Source: Seminavis robusta
Lineage: Eukaryota; Bacillariophyta; Bacillariophyceae; Naviculales; Naviculaceae
NCBI GenBank assembly: GCA_903772945.1
Contig: CAICTM010000353.1
Coordinates: forward strand, 1-64,000
Length of the DNA: 64,000 bases
Direction: 5' to 3'
The position numbers and the translations under genes are program-made. The notes beneath the pieces are model-generated. The model worked only from the letters and a program-made list of their open reading frames with translations. It searched no databases and was not told where the DNA came from. Within the stretch, counting starts at the first letter, position 1; each line of letters starts with the position of its first letter. Shown in pieces: positions 1-11,570 of the stretch.

Positions 1-2200
1 TAGACTTGTCATCGTCGTCTTTTTCTTTATCTTGTCTTTATCTTTGTCAGGACAGTGCGAGGCTGGATGTCCTTTATCGTGGCAGGAAAAACATTCTTTC
101 TCTTTCCAGTATTCTTTATCATAGCGCGCGTTTCCGCGGCCTTTTCCTCTGCCACCACCCCGTCCTCTCCGCCTTTTGCTGTCTGAGCAAAGGAGCTTCC
201 GTGGGAAGTGGACTGTCGTGGGATGTTACTCTTTGGTGTGTTTGTCCAAAAGGTGTAATACCTCATGTAACGTGTGGGGATAGTTATCAGTTCCTTTGGC
301 AAAGTCGTCCCTCAGGTTCTGTTTAAGTTGGTTTTTCGGCTGAACTATTTGTTAAGAAGATGTAACTATAGTACCGTTCTTCAGCGTATTCCGAGACTTT
401 CTTCTGGTCATCGGCTCCTAGGTCAGCGTATGCTGTGTTTGTGGTGGAGGAGTTTCGCCGTATGCAGCAGGGCTGCATCGTGTATCTTTGAAATACCCAC
501 GGATTTTGCATGTCCTTTTTCGTGGTAATTGCTCGTGGTATTCGGACGGTAAGGCTCCCTTGGTGAAATTCAACAGTTGTTTTTCCAGTTGGAATAATGT
601 GTGGTACACAAAATTATCATCGGTCTTGGCCATGATCGTCTTATGGATCATTTTTCGTAGTCCAGTGGGTCGCATCTTAACAGGACGTCTTCGTAGTCCG
701 TGTTCTGCTTTATCTTGTCCTTTAATAGTCGGGTGCACTGCCCTAGGATCAAGTTGAAAGCCTTGCCTCTATTTTCTGTAGTTTTGCCAACCTCGTAGGT
801 GGGTCTTCATCAGCCCTGCATACTCTGCTCTCTCGAGTCCGCGAGTTCCTCGTCCGGTGGATCTTCTATGGCTGCAGTGAGGTTGGCCTTTCATTTTCGA
901 GTTTTGCTTTCTCTATCGTTTGTGTGCGTAAGCTACCGAGAGTTGGTTTTCAATGACCTCTGCTATCTCGTCTTTCAGTAGCTCTAGGCTTTCCTGGTGC
1001 CGTTAGGAGACGAAGGTTTGTTCTGTTCACGTCGTTCCGCGCGGCGTCAAGCCTGTTCCGGGTCTCCTCTGAGTACACGGTGCTACCAACACTGTCTGTT
1101 TCAGGTTGCGTAGCTCATTGCTCATGTCGTCACCCATCGTTTGTCTCAACGTGGATGACGATCTTTTCCCATGTGCGTATCATCTGGTCTGCCGTTCCAG
1201 ATCCAGTTGTACGAAGTTAAACACATGTTGGTCGAGGGCTTTGCATGAACCTTTCTGCTGGTCGACGATGGGCTGGTTCTCCATGCCTCGTGCTTTGCCG
1301 CCTCCTCGGCCACCTCGTCCTTTACCTCTACCGCTTATTGTCTATGCTACGGTAGGTGGACTATTTCAATTCTTGTTTTTTGATTGACTAGCTCTTTTAA
1401 TTTAAGTTCTCGTCGACTACTTATTCGTCTTATGGCTATGGGGCGATAAACTTCAAATTATTCTCCTGGCTAGGGAGTGTTAAATCTATTTACTAAAGAT
1501 CTTGCAGGGAGGAACGATTGCTTCACACACTGTGCGGTCGTTTCCATCCGAACCCGTTTCTTTGTATTGTTGATTCCTGTTGGGTGCCTTTCCTTTGGCC
1601 CCTGCGCTGGCACTATGGCTTTCGCGCTTGTTGTTGGCTCTGACAGTTCCGGCTGGATGCTGTCGGCTCTCCTGACTGTGTCGTCGTCGACTGCAGTCTC
1701 CTATCGGCACGACGATCCTCGGTCGTCCGATCTTGCTCTTCACTCGCTGCGTCGTCGCGATCCGTCCTCGGATCCGTTGCGGCGTCGCTGTTCTTCGGCG
1801 GCTTGGACTCGTCCTCGAATCCTTGGTGCTGCCGGCTTCTCTTGTTGCTGTCAAATGACAGTCTCCTCGCTGTTGCTGTCGATGCTTCGACAGGCTTGGT
1901 CTCTATCGATCTTCTTCTCCTCGCGTCGCGATCGGCAATCCGTCCTCGGATCCTTGCGTCGTCGCGATCGGCGGTTGGCTTCGGCTTCTGCGTCGGCCGA
2001 TACTCGCTCGTGCTTCCTGCTACCGATGGCTACGTTGCTTCGTTGCTTCGATAGACTCCTCTTCGACTCGATAGTAGACCACTGCTATTCGTGATAGCAG
2101 CCTTTTTCAGTAGTATGTTAGTTGCTCTAAGCTCTCTTCTAGTTTACTGTTGCTATTGAGATACTACTGAAAAAGTGGGTTCCTTGGCTTTTTCTACTGG
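1..2200 (-). mobile_element. Broken LTR-retrotransposon fossil (Ty1/copia-like), Gag end
   Basis: On the minus strand a CCHC zinc knuckle (pattern C-x2-C-x4-H-x4-C) is readable at about 50-95. Upstream of it, about 418-740, lies a Gag-like segment with residues such as LFQLEKQLLNF, of the kind found in copia-type Gag proteins of diatoms. The stretch 1480-2060 is Arg/Ser-rich, low in complexity, and could be the leader or LTR-proximal part. The element runs off the left edge of the window, so Pol, if present, lies outside. It is broken, with several breaks in the visible part, and looks old. The family call rests on Gag features only; a Ty3/gypsy origin is not excluded. The right limit of about 2.2 kb is inferred from where the host ABC gene stops being recognisable. 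Confidence 0.5.
2103..2174. repeat. Perfect 14-bp inverted repeat
   Basis: Arms at 2103-2116 (TTTTTCAGTAGTAT) and 2161-2174 are exact reverse complements separated by 44 bases. The repeat sits at the junction between the retroelement fossil and the ABC transporter gene. It could be part of an LTR, a small nested element, or a transcript-end hairpin; the sequence does not decide. Confidence 0.6.
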
Positions 2201-2303
2201 CATCAAATTCTAGTACAGAGGTACAGGTTGAATCCCTAATCGCGAATCCCCAACAAGCAAGACATCATAGTGATGCGCGTTGTGCACACCTGCTTTCACT
2301 TAC

Positions 2304-5300
2304 CAGGATCGCAGGGTCGCAAAGAATTGCTCTGGCAATAGCCAACCTCTGCTTTTCGCCACCACTGACGGTCCCCTGGGAGCTAATGTCAGTGTTGAGA
2401 CCTTTGTTAGGATGAGAGCAGAGAGCAGAGTTAGGGAGTGACCTATTGAGACACTTGACAGGCGAGACAAGACAAGACCATCATGAGCATCGCACCTTTT
2501 GGAAACTTTTCTTTGTCTTGGATCGAGTCCCAAATATTGGCTGCTTTGAGGGCATCCTCAATCTCTTTCAATGATGGCTCTTTCTTGCAACCAAAGACCA
2601 GATTCTACAACCACATCACGAGTTCGAGATTATGCGAGAGGGAGATGGAGGAACGAATTCGTTGGATCAGGCCTTGATCATCGAAAGCAAAGCAGATGCG
2701 ATCCCTACCTGTCGGATTGACATTGGCACAAGCTTTGGTTCTTGGGCGACGACAGTAATCTGACTACGTAGCCAAACGGGGTTGTACTCTTTCAAGTCCT
2801 TTCCGTCCAGCAAGATTTGACCTCCAGAAACGTCATAGAACCTTTCGAGCAGCCTCATTGCGGTACTCTTTCCGCAGCCTGAAATGACCGAATCGCATGA
2901 GCTTGTTTGCAAGAGGCTCTCGGCAACAGTTTCGTGCTAGTACAAGTCATCTTACCTGCAGAACCAGTGATACCCAAAGTTGTACCGGGTTTGACCTCAA
3001 ATGACGCGCCTTTCAGTACCTGCCCTCCGCGGGGGTACGAAAATTCGACATCCTGTTGGTGTGGAAAACTAGTGTCAGAAATATATTCAAGTCCTTGCAA
3101 TGATGGGGTTGGTAATGATGCACTCCAGTAAAGACTTACCTTGAACTGGATGTGGCCTTTAGGTCTTTCGGCTGGAACAAGCCCAACATCTGGGTCGATC
3201 TTGCTCTTGAGAGTGCACAGATCGTATACTTTGGCAATTGGTTTGGCTTGATCAACAAAGCCTTTGAACAAACCCCATGTTTCCTGTGTGCCGGATGCGA
3301 CTTTATCGGCGGAGTCCATCAAATTGTTCGCATGGGCAATTCCAATGGTTCCCGAGGTTACCAAACCCTTTGTCGTGTCCAGCTGAGCAACGGAGCTAGC
3401 TTGCTCGATGATTGCATCTACGAGAAGACGGACCAGCGCACAATGAGCGAGAGACATCATGCAGTGAAGGCAAACCCTCATGTCCAACCATTTGGAAAAG
3501 AGATCCGATCACAAGCACTCACCAACAGGCCCCTGTAGTGCCTTGACCACAAATTCTCGTTGTCTTTACGGCAAGCATCCAGACAGTGCCCATTAGTCAA
3601 AGCGTAGTACATGTACCTGTTTCAACGTCTCTTCTGTGACCACTTACTCCGTTTCGCGATTGGTTCTAAGTTCATCAGCAAACCTTTGAATTTCGATGTG
3701 ATCTCTGGCGAAGGACTTCCCACGTAGCAGCGAAAGAAACAATGATGTCAACTTAGGATTGACCGGGCCAAAGCGACGGCAAGGCAATCATTGGCATACT
3801 CGTACCTGGTAGGTTCGAACATATTCTGGCTTTAGCCGTTGTTCCCAGTGCTGGGCTTCAGAATCCTCAACCACTGTCACGTGAGGGGAACAGAGTGTCA
3901 GATAAAGGGTTACGCCTGAATCATGGTCATCCACCCGAGCGAGTGGGCACCAAGGCATTCCAGTGCTTACCTGATTGGTTTGCAACACGCTTGAGCCAAC
4001 CAAAGAAGAATGACATTACCCAGTTGAAGAACATGGCTCCAAACTGCGCCAGAAGCAGCATGGATAGACTTGATGAAGAGGCACCGTAAATGATCATGGC
4101 ATAAGTGCTGATTGAAGTGACGCATCTCACGAAACTCTGAGGAGTTTGTAAGAACTTTTTGACCTCATCCGACAGAGTATACCCAATCTCGTAACAAAGC
4201 CAATCATTGATACGACCCTCCCGTTCCATGGTCCTCCACCACTCAAGATCTCGTTTGGTGTACGCTTCAAAACATCTGATTTGAACGTTTCGGGCAATGA
4301 CCGCCTCACCACGCTCACTGAGGATGTCTTTTACTAGCACCATCATCGTGCACAAGAGGTCAACCAAAACCATGGCTTGAACTGCCTCCCAGAACGATTC
4401 GCCTCCTTTACTTAGGCTGTCCAAGAGCATCGCACGGTAGTACATCGACCAGGCACTCGTGGAAGCCGTAATAGTAGTGGCCACGGTCTGGGCGGCCACC
4501 CACGCCAAACCGTCGGAACCAGACAAGACTACCATCTTTGCTGCTTTGGAAACAGCTTCCAATCCCAATTTGGTATTCAACAACCACCCTTCCCTTCGAA
4601 GAGCATAGATTCGTTTCCACTCTTCCTTACTGGGTTGGTATTTGCTGCATCGGTTGGTCCATCCCAACAGATATTTGAATCTGAATTCTATCAATCCGCC
4701 AAGCTTCTCTCCGTCCGCATAAATCAAGTCCTTCTGTTCTCTGGTCTTGGCAATGGCAATGCGTGCTTCTTTTTGAAACAAGCGCCAAGCCCAACGCACT
4801 GCATCATCCATGGTTTCCTGCTTGCGGTCAGATAGTTCTGTAAGGTCCCAAGTTTTTACAAACATTTCTTTGAAATCAACGGTACCAAGTTCGTCGCTTT
4901 CCAAGTCTTCCGATTCTTCCAATGTCTTGACGTATTCTTCAACCACTTCGTGTCGTTTGGCATAGTGCTCTGTTGGTGGAGGAGAATGGGGAAATAGTAC
5001 AATACAATCGTGCAATGTTGGATTGGACCAAATACGCTGCAACAGTCCAACCCACATTGCTGATTACTGTACTTACGCTTGTACATGGCTTCCTGTTCCT
5101 CTGACTTTTCGGCCGTGAGAATGCTGATAACCTGGAATAAAACCAGAAGCACAATAAGGCCAATGGTGATCGGCACATTGCGGGCAATACAAGAGATCTC
5201 GGGGGGCCATGACCCTGTGCAATCTTCAGAAGCAAATCCTTTCAGGGTTTCTACCACAACTCCAGGATCACCACCTGACTGGTAAGCCACAGCGCCCAAC

Positions 5301-5335
5301 GCGACGGCGATAACACCCACGCTGTAGCTGGACAT
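2304..5335 (-). CDS. ABC transporter (type I exporter, ABCB-like), 3' end not found
   Basis: Ten exons with GT-AG borders can be followed on the minus strand: 5335-5078, 4969-3971, 3873-3806, 3715-3648, 3563-3523, 3417-3140, 3052-2956, 2878-2709, 2604-2496 and 2401-2304. They encode about 728 residues. The start is the ATG at 5335, followed by two hydrophobic segments. Exon 2 carries the exporter membrane domain. The nucleotide-binding domain begins in exon 6; Walker A (GSAGCGKST) is split by the intron at 2879-2955, the Q-loop is VAQEP, and the signature is [14 protein letters not shown]. The exon with Walker B and the H-loop should follow, but at about 2.2 kb recognisable sequence ends where the retroelement fossil begins. 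Either the gene is cut off there or its last exons lie beyond the left edge. Substrate unknown. Confidence 0.8.
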
Positions 5336-6008
5336 GGTCGACAAGCTCAAAGCAAAACCAATTTTTCGGTATTCTGTTTAGGGAAGAAGATCCAAAAATT
5401 GTGAGAATCCAATCAGCACTCCAAAGTACTAGCTAGTAGCCACCGGTACCGGCACTGCTACCGGTAACTGGTACCGACCTATCGCGTGCACTGACAGCTT
5501 AGAAGCGTTTATGGAGTGAATGGGATCAGGGTCATGGTTGTTTGAAAGATCTCTCACAAAAGATACTTACTTGTGCCGGTGCCTGCGGTATCGGGAATAA
5601 AAGAGCGGTTTTCGGGCGTTCACATAGTGTCTTGACAGTCAAGGGGGTGAGGGAATAGTTGGTAGGTAAATCAATAATACTCTACCCCATAATCTTAAGT
5701 GTGTTTAGGGTCAGGGGCCATGTGTGTTTGTTGTCCTTGCTTGCTTGGAGGCTTCAAGGTTTGGCGGATCGGGAGGGACTTGGTACCCAGCTACTAGTAC
5801 CATATCCATGGTCACGTTCTAGTCCCACAGGCGGGACTCATAGATTTAAGACTCCCTCCAGTGGAGCCGTGACACCTCCAGCGGAATTCATAAAGAAACA
5901 CGATGAACGAGTTGACGATGGTGCTTTACAGAGCCGTAGCGGCCTAACCAGTACATATAATAAGGTGCTACTATCATTAACTTGACTACTGGTCACTATG
6001 GGAGCCTC
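5336..6008. other. Intergenic region upstream of the ABC gene
   Basis: No supported gene. It should hold the ABC promoter at its left end. A run of overlapping ACCGGT and GGTACC palindromes lies at about 5448-5479. No clear TATA box was found close to the ABC start. Confidence 0.5.
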
Positions 6009-6485
6009 CTAGGAAAGCTCCGCATACTCCTGGGTGAATCCGCCAAGTTCTTCGAACGAATCAATGGAATCGAGGGAATCGTTGTGGTCTTTCCAGGTCT
6101 TGATGCTCTGCTTGGTGCTCCTGGTGCCATAGCGGCGACGAGGGACTTCCTTGATGACGACCTCCTCTTCAGAATCCTCAAACTCAGTCTCAGAGCCGGA
6201 ATCGGACTGTTCGGCAGCAGCAGGCTTCGCGGCAGGCTTCTTGTCCTCGACAGATTCTTCGTCAGAATCGACAATCTCCACCACCTCTTCCTTGCCTCCG
6301 CCGAGGAAATGGGTGCCAATGGCCTCCGCAAGAGCCATCATGGCTTCTTTCGACTCAAAGTTCATGGTCAAGAGAGGTCCTCCTCCTCCAAGAGATCCTC
6401 CAGTAGGACGCCAAACAATGGTGGTATCATCAATAACCTTGATGGTCTTGGGATTGACAGTGGCAACGACGGCAAGCTGGGACAT
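6009..6485 (-). CDS. Small acidic protein of unknown function
   Basis: A 158-residue reading frame begins at ATG 6485 (MSQLAVVATVNPK). The longer frame upstream has no ATG and runs through promoter-like sequence, so this start was chosen. Residues 1-75 look globular, with a Gly-rich turn and an Ala-rich helix. Residues 80-125 are rich in Glu, Asp and Ser (EIVDSDEES, SETEFEDSEEE). The C-terminus has a basic patch (PRRRYGTRSTKQS). No known domain is recognised. The acidic middle recalls nuclear or chromatin proteins, but that is only an impression. It is divergent from the gene at 6910 and shares a 424-bp upstream region with it. Confidence 0.6.
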   Translation of the reverse strand: MSQLAVVATVNPKTIKVIDDTTIVWRPTGGSLGGGGPLLTMNFESKEAMMALAEAIGTHFLGGGKEEVVEIVDSDEESVEDKKPAAKPAAAEQSDSGSETEFEDSEEEVVIKEVPRRRYGTRSTKQSIKTWKDHNDSLDSIDSFEELGGFTQEYAELS

Positions 6486-6909
6486 GGTTGGTCGGTTGGT
6501 CGGTTGGTTGGCTACGCAAGGAGATTCTTGTTGACTCGATTGATGAGATAATGAGACGAAGAGGACAAGAGGACAAGCGTCTCCGCGCCATTTTCTGGGT
6601 TTTTGATGTGAAGAATTTGAATTTAAAAGCCGACACAACAACCAATGATGAGCCGCAGACTGCCGTGCATGCCCTGCTTTGCCGTGCATGCCTTGCTTTG
6701 CCGTGCATGGAAGCCATTCAAATAGCTTTCGGACGGAATCATTCTGTGCTACGGAAGCTCCATTCTTCGGCTTGCCTTTGCTTTGCAGACCAGACGTCCT
6801 TTTGCCACGGCTCTACATCCTACATTGGTTGGTTTGCCACGGAAGCCGCCCACACCACACGTCCTTTTGCCACGGAAGCCCTCTCTACATCCCACGTCCT
6901 GTTGCAATC
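6486..6909. promoter_or_regulatory. Shared divergent upstream region with short tandem repeats
   Basis: This is the only space between two divergent genes and probably holds both promoters. It contains a 19-bp tandem repeat (GCCGTGCATGCCTTGCTTT, about 2.6 copies, 6663-6710) and three looser copies of a TTTGCCACGGAAGCC-like motif between about 6800 and 6880. An AT-rich stretch (about 6610-6630) could serve the minus-strand gene. Confidence 0.45.
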
Positions 6910-7407
6910 ATGGAACCCTACTACATGCCTTTGCGAGACCTTGATGGCAATTTGGCCGAGCTGAATGGTGGTATGATCTCCCTCCGTTGGACCAATGAAG
7001 CTGGACCCCACATTGTTAGAGGATCTGTGTCTATTGAGAGAGTCCCTGGCGGCACTGGTCAGTTTCGTATTGAATACCGTGGTTGCCAGATCCTTACAGA
7101 TGCCAACAATCGCCCCATTGGAGACGGTGCCCGGGTTAGCGGCTTCATCCCTTTGCCTACCATTAACCGCGAACAATGGGCAGTCAACAGCCGAAAGCAG
7201 AGGAGCCGCAATGATCCAACCAAGCGTGTTTTCATCTTCAGACTCCATTTCCCCGACAGCGATGCTCCAGAAGGATTGACCGAAGTGAGAGTTATTGCTC
7301 CTTTGCCTCGTGACAGAGATGCTAGGGCGGTTGCCATCGAACTTTGTGAGCGCTTCCGTGCCGGCCTTATCTTCGCTGCCTCTGAAGCCAAGCACTTTTC
7401 CGGCTAG
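6910..7407 (+). CDS. Small protein of unknown function, 165 residues
   Basis: A single open frame runs from ATG 6910 (MEPYYMPLRDLDGNL) to TAG at 7405-7407. In-frame codons further upstream lie in the repeat-rich spacer, so the ATG at 6910 is preferred. The protein is mixed alpha/beta in look, with alternating hydrophobic residues (ISLRWTNEAG, FRIEYRGCQIL) and a C-terminal helix with several Ala and Glu. No signal peptide or membrane segment is seen, and no family is recognised. A (GCTA)n run follows the stop at 7407-7420. Confidence 0.55.
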   Translation: MEPYYMPLRDLDGNLAELNGGMISLRWTNEAGPHIVRGSVSIERVPGGTGQFRIEYRGCQILTDANNRPIGDGARVSGFIPLPTINREQWAVNSRKQRSRNDPTKRVFIFRLHFPDSDAPEGLTEVRVIAPLPRDRDARAVAIELCERFRAGLIFAASEAKHFSG

Positions 7408-7534
7408 CTAGCTAGCTAGAACGTGTATTGGAAAGGCGAGTCTCAATAAGAAACATAGGATAATCGTATACTAGAAAATGTTATAAACTACGATTGATTG
7501 GTCAACTAGCTAGCGCATCATAGCAGCAGCTAGC

Positions 7535-7566
7535 GCGGCAACTCACTCATTGGCGGCAACTCACTC
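7535..7566. repeat. 14-bp direct repeat next to the DDE gene
   Basis: GCGGCAACTCACTC occurs at 7535-7548 and again at 7553-7566, the second copy overlapping the stop codon of the large DDE gene. No matching inverted copy was found beyond the other end of that gene (11571-11880), so these are not obvious transposon ends. Confidence 0.6.
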
Positions 7567-10500
7567 TACTCTTCGGCGTCACCGTCACTGTTGTTGCCAT
7601 CGTATCCCCACTCTTTGCTATCGAACGCGTCTTTATGCTGCACCAAGTAGCAGCTGTTTGCCGCAAAGAAATGGGACCACTCACCGTCCTTTGTCATTAC
7701 GGGGACACGAATGAACTCTTTGGGTTGGTCGATGCCGTCGTTGGCCGCAGCGATGGCTTTTGCTTTCTTCTCCGTCATTGATACTCCGGCACAAAGGAAG
7801 TTCTTGCATCCCGAGCAATAGAAGGCGGTGTTCTGTTTGCAGAGGCGACAAGGCTTGCGGACATCAACCTTCTTTCCTTTCGTAGCAGCATTCGGATCGG
7901 CAACTCGGATCATCAGCACTCGTCCATCACAAACTCTCTCTCGCTCTTGGTGGAGAGCGTTGAGAGCTCGTCCTCTGCAGGGGGTGTAGCCAGCCTGCAA
8001 ACTGTCGGCCCATCCAAGCTTTGCGGACTCCTTAAACCCTCGTCGAAATCGTTGGGGAGGTGTTTCCGGTGCAACAATGAGAGGACGACTGTTGCCGTTG
8101 GAAGCAGTCGCAGCAGCAGCACTAGCTCCCGTTCGTTCCTGCTCCATGCAACGGACAAGCAAGTCGATGCTTCGCGACATGTCGACTCTGTTGTTGGCCG
8201 CGTGCCTAGCGTTGAAAACGGTACTGTGCTTGGAGAGTTTTGTCTTGATCATTTGGTTTGTCCTGTGGAATGCGACACCACCAATAGTTAGGAGACGAGC
8301 TGTTGCGATGTTTCGAGGTGTACGAATGCCAAGCTTCTCTTCGACGTTGTCAATCAGCTTCGTTGTGGTATCAGAAGGGCCTTTCATTGCGTTCCAATAG
8401 GCGTTCTGGAAAGGAATGCATCTTGCTGCCGGTGGGAGCGGGAAAGAGATGCCTTGGCTGATTTCAGCATCAACATTGAGTGCTCTCCAGACTCCATAGT
8501 TTGTCCAGAATGAGTGCTCATCAAGATGCTCGACCTCCTCGATTGCATGACCAAGAGTAGCACCGAACCTTTCGTTCAGCTCTGCTGTAGAGTATTCATA
8601 GAACGGCTTCAAGTAGGTGCAGTAGAAGTGATTCATTAGCTCCGTGTAGGCGTCCAAGAGATTGTCATCAAACGTAACATCGACTCCATACATTAGACGG
8701 TTCTCAGAGCCAACAAGAAGCAGTCCACGTGACGTCCCAGAGACAAATGCTCCATGCAACAGCTGGAACGACTCATGCTGTTCCCGTCTTGGGTTGTTTT
8801 CATCGTGCAGAAGCAGCCTGAAGAGAGGGTCGCTTGATGAGGCACTAACAAGATACTTCGAAGTTCGATTGTACTCCTCGACGCCAACTACATCCTCAAT
8901 TCGATCGGCGGCCTCCGTCATCGTTGACTGCGCTACTCTGCTTTTCACCTCGACTGGGAGGAATACGTCATCATCAAAGTCGTCTTTGACGAAAGCCACT
9001 GCATCCAAACTTGCCTTTGCGAATTTGCTTCCTTTCTTTCGCATCAAACCCACTCGATAGATGGCTGTAGGTTTGAGGGCGGAGAATGAGTAAGCTTGAT
9101 TGTCCCCTCCTTGCTTCTTGCATTCGTCAAAGAAGGCCTTCAAAAACGGCTCTTCATTGCGATGACCAATAGCAGCGGCACCACGATCGAGGTCATTCTG
9201 TGGCCGAAGGAATGATTGCGTCAACAGTCGCTTGAAAGGGGCCATCGCATCCAGCTCACTCGGATCAAGTGCATCGTTCTTTTTTTGCGGCTTCTGCCTC
9301 TGTTCGCTTGCAGGCTTGACGAGTTCATCAATGATTGCCGACTTCTTGCCTTTCACGATCACTCTGTTGTCTGCTGCAATCGTCTTCAATTGAGCAACTG
9401 TGAGAGGCTCAAACAGCCGTCTCTTCTTGGGCTTTGACAGCCAGTCTTGAAAGAATTTCTTCGTTGCAGGGAGCCCTGTTTCCTTGAAGCCCGTCTTCTT
9501 GAGTAGCGACTGCATCCAACAGAGCAATTCGATCTTATCTTTCACTGTTGTCTTGTCCTTGAGGGCACACTCTTTAAACTCAGCATCCGCATCACCATTC
9601 GTTGGATCAACAAGCTTGTCGATCCATTCTTGGGCTTGGACTCGAACGGGCCTGTCCGCAAGAAAGATATCATTGGATCCGTCGCTGTCATTGCCATCAA
9701 CCATTGAATCTTCAGCGGCAACAGCAGCTTCGGCTGCGGCGATGGCGGCTTCTTCTGCGGCTTTGGCTGCCTCTTCTTCTCTTTTACGGATCGCACTCCC
9801 AAGGATGCTCTTGTCAACTCCAGCATACTCGAGGACAGTTTCAAAGGCCATCCACAAATCAAGATCATCCTCGTCCATCTCCATGAGAGGGGCAATCTCA
9901 AGAATAAGGGAACAAATGGTGCTGGACGTGCCCGAAAACTGTCGATCAACAAACCAATCGGCAGTGCCTTGAGTGCAGGTCCGTGGCTCAAGTTTGTCGA
10001 ACAGCATTGTAGCATGGGACTCTTCAGGATCGCCTACAAGCAACTTCATGGCCTTTTTCTTCCGGTCAAGTGGATCCATCTCTTTGTCATAGTACCAACG
10101 ATGGTCGGCTTCGCTTGCCGGAGTAAAATCATAGTGGTCTCTCCTGTAGATCGAAGAGGCGATCATAGCAACAGCAGTTCCAGTTCCACTCCGATAGGCG
10201 AAGAGATCAAGCTTCCGTTGCGCTTCCGTTCCCTTCCATTTGAGGCCCATGTGATAGGTATCTTTGTATCCTTTCATGTTGACTTTCTTTGGCTTGTTTG
10301 GAAACTCCGCCTCAGGATCAACCTGCTGCGGCTTTGCGGTATCATCCTTCTCGCCCTTAACAAATGTGTAGGGCACCCAATCCATCCGTCTGACTGTGCC
10401 GTGGATGTCGGCTCCTTTCTCAAGCAATTCAAACATGACCTTCGCATTCCAATACCCTCGGTCCATGAAGAATGTCACATTCGATAGTCGAACCAACTTG

Positions 10501-11445
10501 CCGGTGTGCTTCCCAAAAAGATCGTTGATGAGTCGCCTTGTACACTCTACGACCGTCTCTCCTTCTCGCTGAAAGGCAACCTGAATCGGAACACACGTGG
10601 CCGAATGGCAGCAGGTGTGAGCCGTGAAACCTCTCCGGTTGTCTTGTGCGTGGTGGTCTCTTTTCAACCCGTCGGCATCCGTGCTTGTGCTGTAGTTGAA
10701 ATGCAATTTGTCATCGTCTAAACCAAGCAACCAGGGCATCACTAAGCGAAGGGCTTCAGTTTCCTCGTCATCATTCGGTCCAATGAAGAGCTCCATCAAA
10801 CAATCGTTGATAATCGTTTCTAGCTCCTGCCAGAACGATTCTCCCCGAGCATTCCTTGGTAGAGCGGAAAGTCTGGACCAAATCGTGTTGTATTGCCGCA
10901 AAGGCATCAAATCAAAGTTGTCGATAGAGCGATGCAAAGCAGCAACAGGCATTTTGTAGCGGCAAGACTTCAGAAAGGTGACCATGAAATGGAGATACTC
11001 TTGTTTCGAGAGCTCCAGCTTGGTTTGCAATAGCACTCCAATCCGACTGTCTTGGCCAAATAGAAACTTGTACGCCGCCATCATTTCTGTTGTGGCATTC
11101 AGTTTCTCCTTGATCTTGCCAATGTTGCTCTTGAAGAGCCCATGCTCTTGCTTGAATTGCTGCCAAAGAACTCTTCTGGCCTTTCCCACGGTGATGTGGT
11201 ACTTCGTATCTTTTGGGTCCACTTCCGTCCAGTCTTTCAACGGTGGTGGAATCTTCCCTTGATTGTCCTTTTCATGCATCTCGCGCACCTGATCAGCTGA
11301 CAACCAATGGAGATCAGCCTCTTCAAAAAAGTCTTCCAGCGTGTCCGGCTCTGTCGGTGGCGACAGAGCCATGGAATCTTCATCGGAATCAGACTCGAAT
11401 CCAGACGCCATCGTTGACTCGAATCCAGATGCAGTCGTCGCTGAC

Positions 11446-11479
<34 letters not shown>

Positions 11480-11570
11480 GCGGCTGTTGTGGCTGCTGAC
11501 TTGGTCCATGACGGCTCCCTGCTGCTTCCCTCGTAAGTCTAGGAACGTTCCTGCGGTATAGCTTGGCCAA
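7566..11570 (-). CDS. piggyBac-like DDE protein with SAP-like, PD-(D/E)XK nuclease-like and zinc-finger segments
   Basis: One uninterrupted 1334-residue frame starts at ATG 11570. Residues about 25-45 are poly-Gln, from a (TTG)n tract. Residues about 230-480 look like a piggyBac-type DDE core, with candidate acids D298/D300, D370 (in MDRGYWNAKVMFELLEKG, close to the piggyBac second-Asp motif) and D455. An Ala/Glu-rich linker follows. Residues about 717-750 resemble a SAP DNA-binding motif (LTVAQLKTIAADN). A nuclease-like segment shows E806 (GHRNEEP), D856 (SLDAVAF) and E874-x-K876 (PVEVKSR), the order expected for a YqaJ-like PD-(D/E)XK fold. Near the C-terminus C-x2-C pairs (CRLCKQ, CSGCKNFLC) resemble the piggyBac terminal zinc finger. 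No TTAA-flanked inverted repeats are seen, so it may be immobile or domesticated. The domain calls come from motif reading only. Confidence 0.7.
11445..11478. repeat. (TTG)n microsatellite inside a coding region
   Basis: About eleven TTG units on the plus strand encode the poly-Gln tract near the N-terminus of the DDE protein. Confidence 0.85.

Noticed and set aside
1477-2094. 205-codon frame on the plus strand
   Set aside because: Ser/Arg-rich low-complexity sequence opposite the retroelement fossil, with no domain or homologue recognised.
3617-3647. 31-bp intron in the ABC gene
   Set aside because: Too short for this genome. An acceptor at 3564-3565 gives an 84-bp intron and a sensible protein, so that was used.
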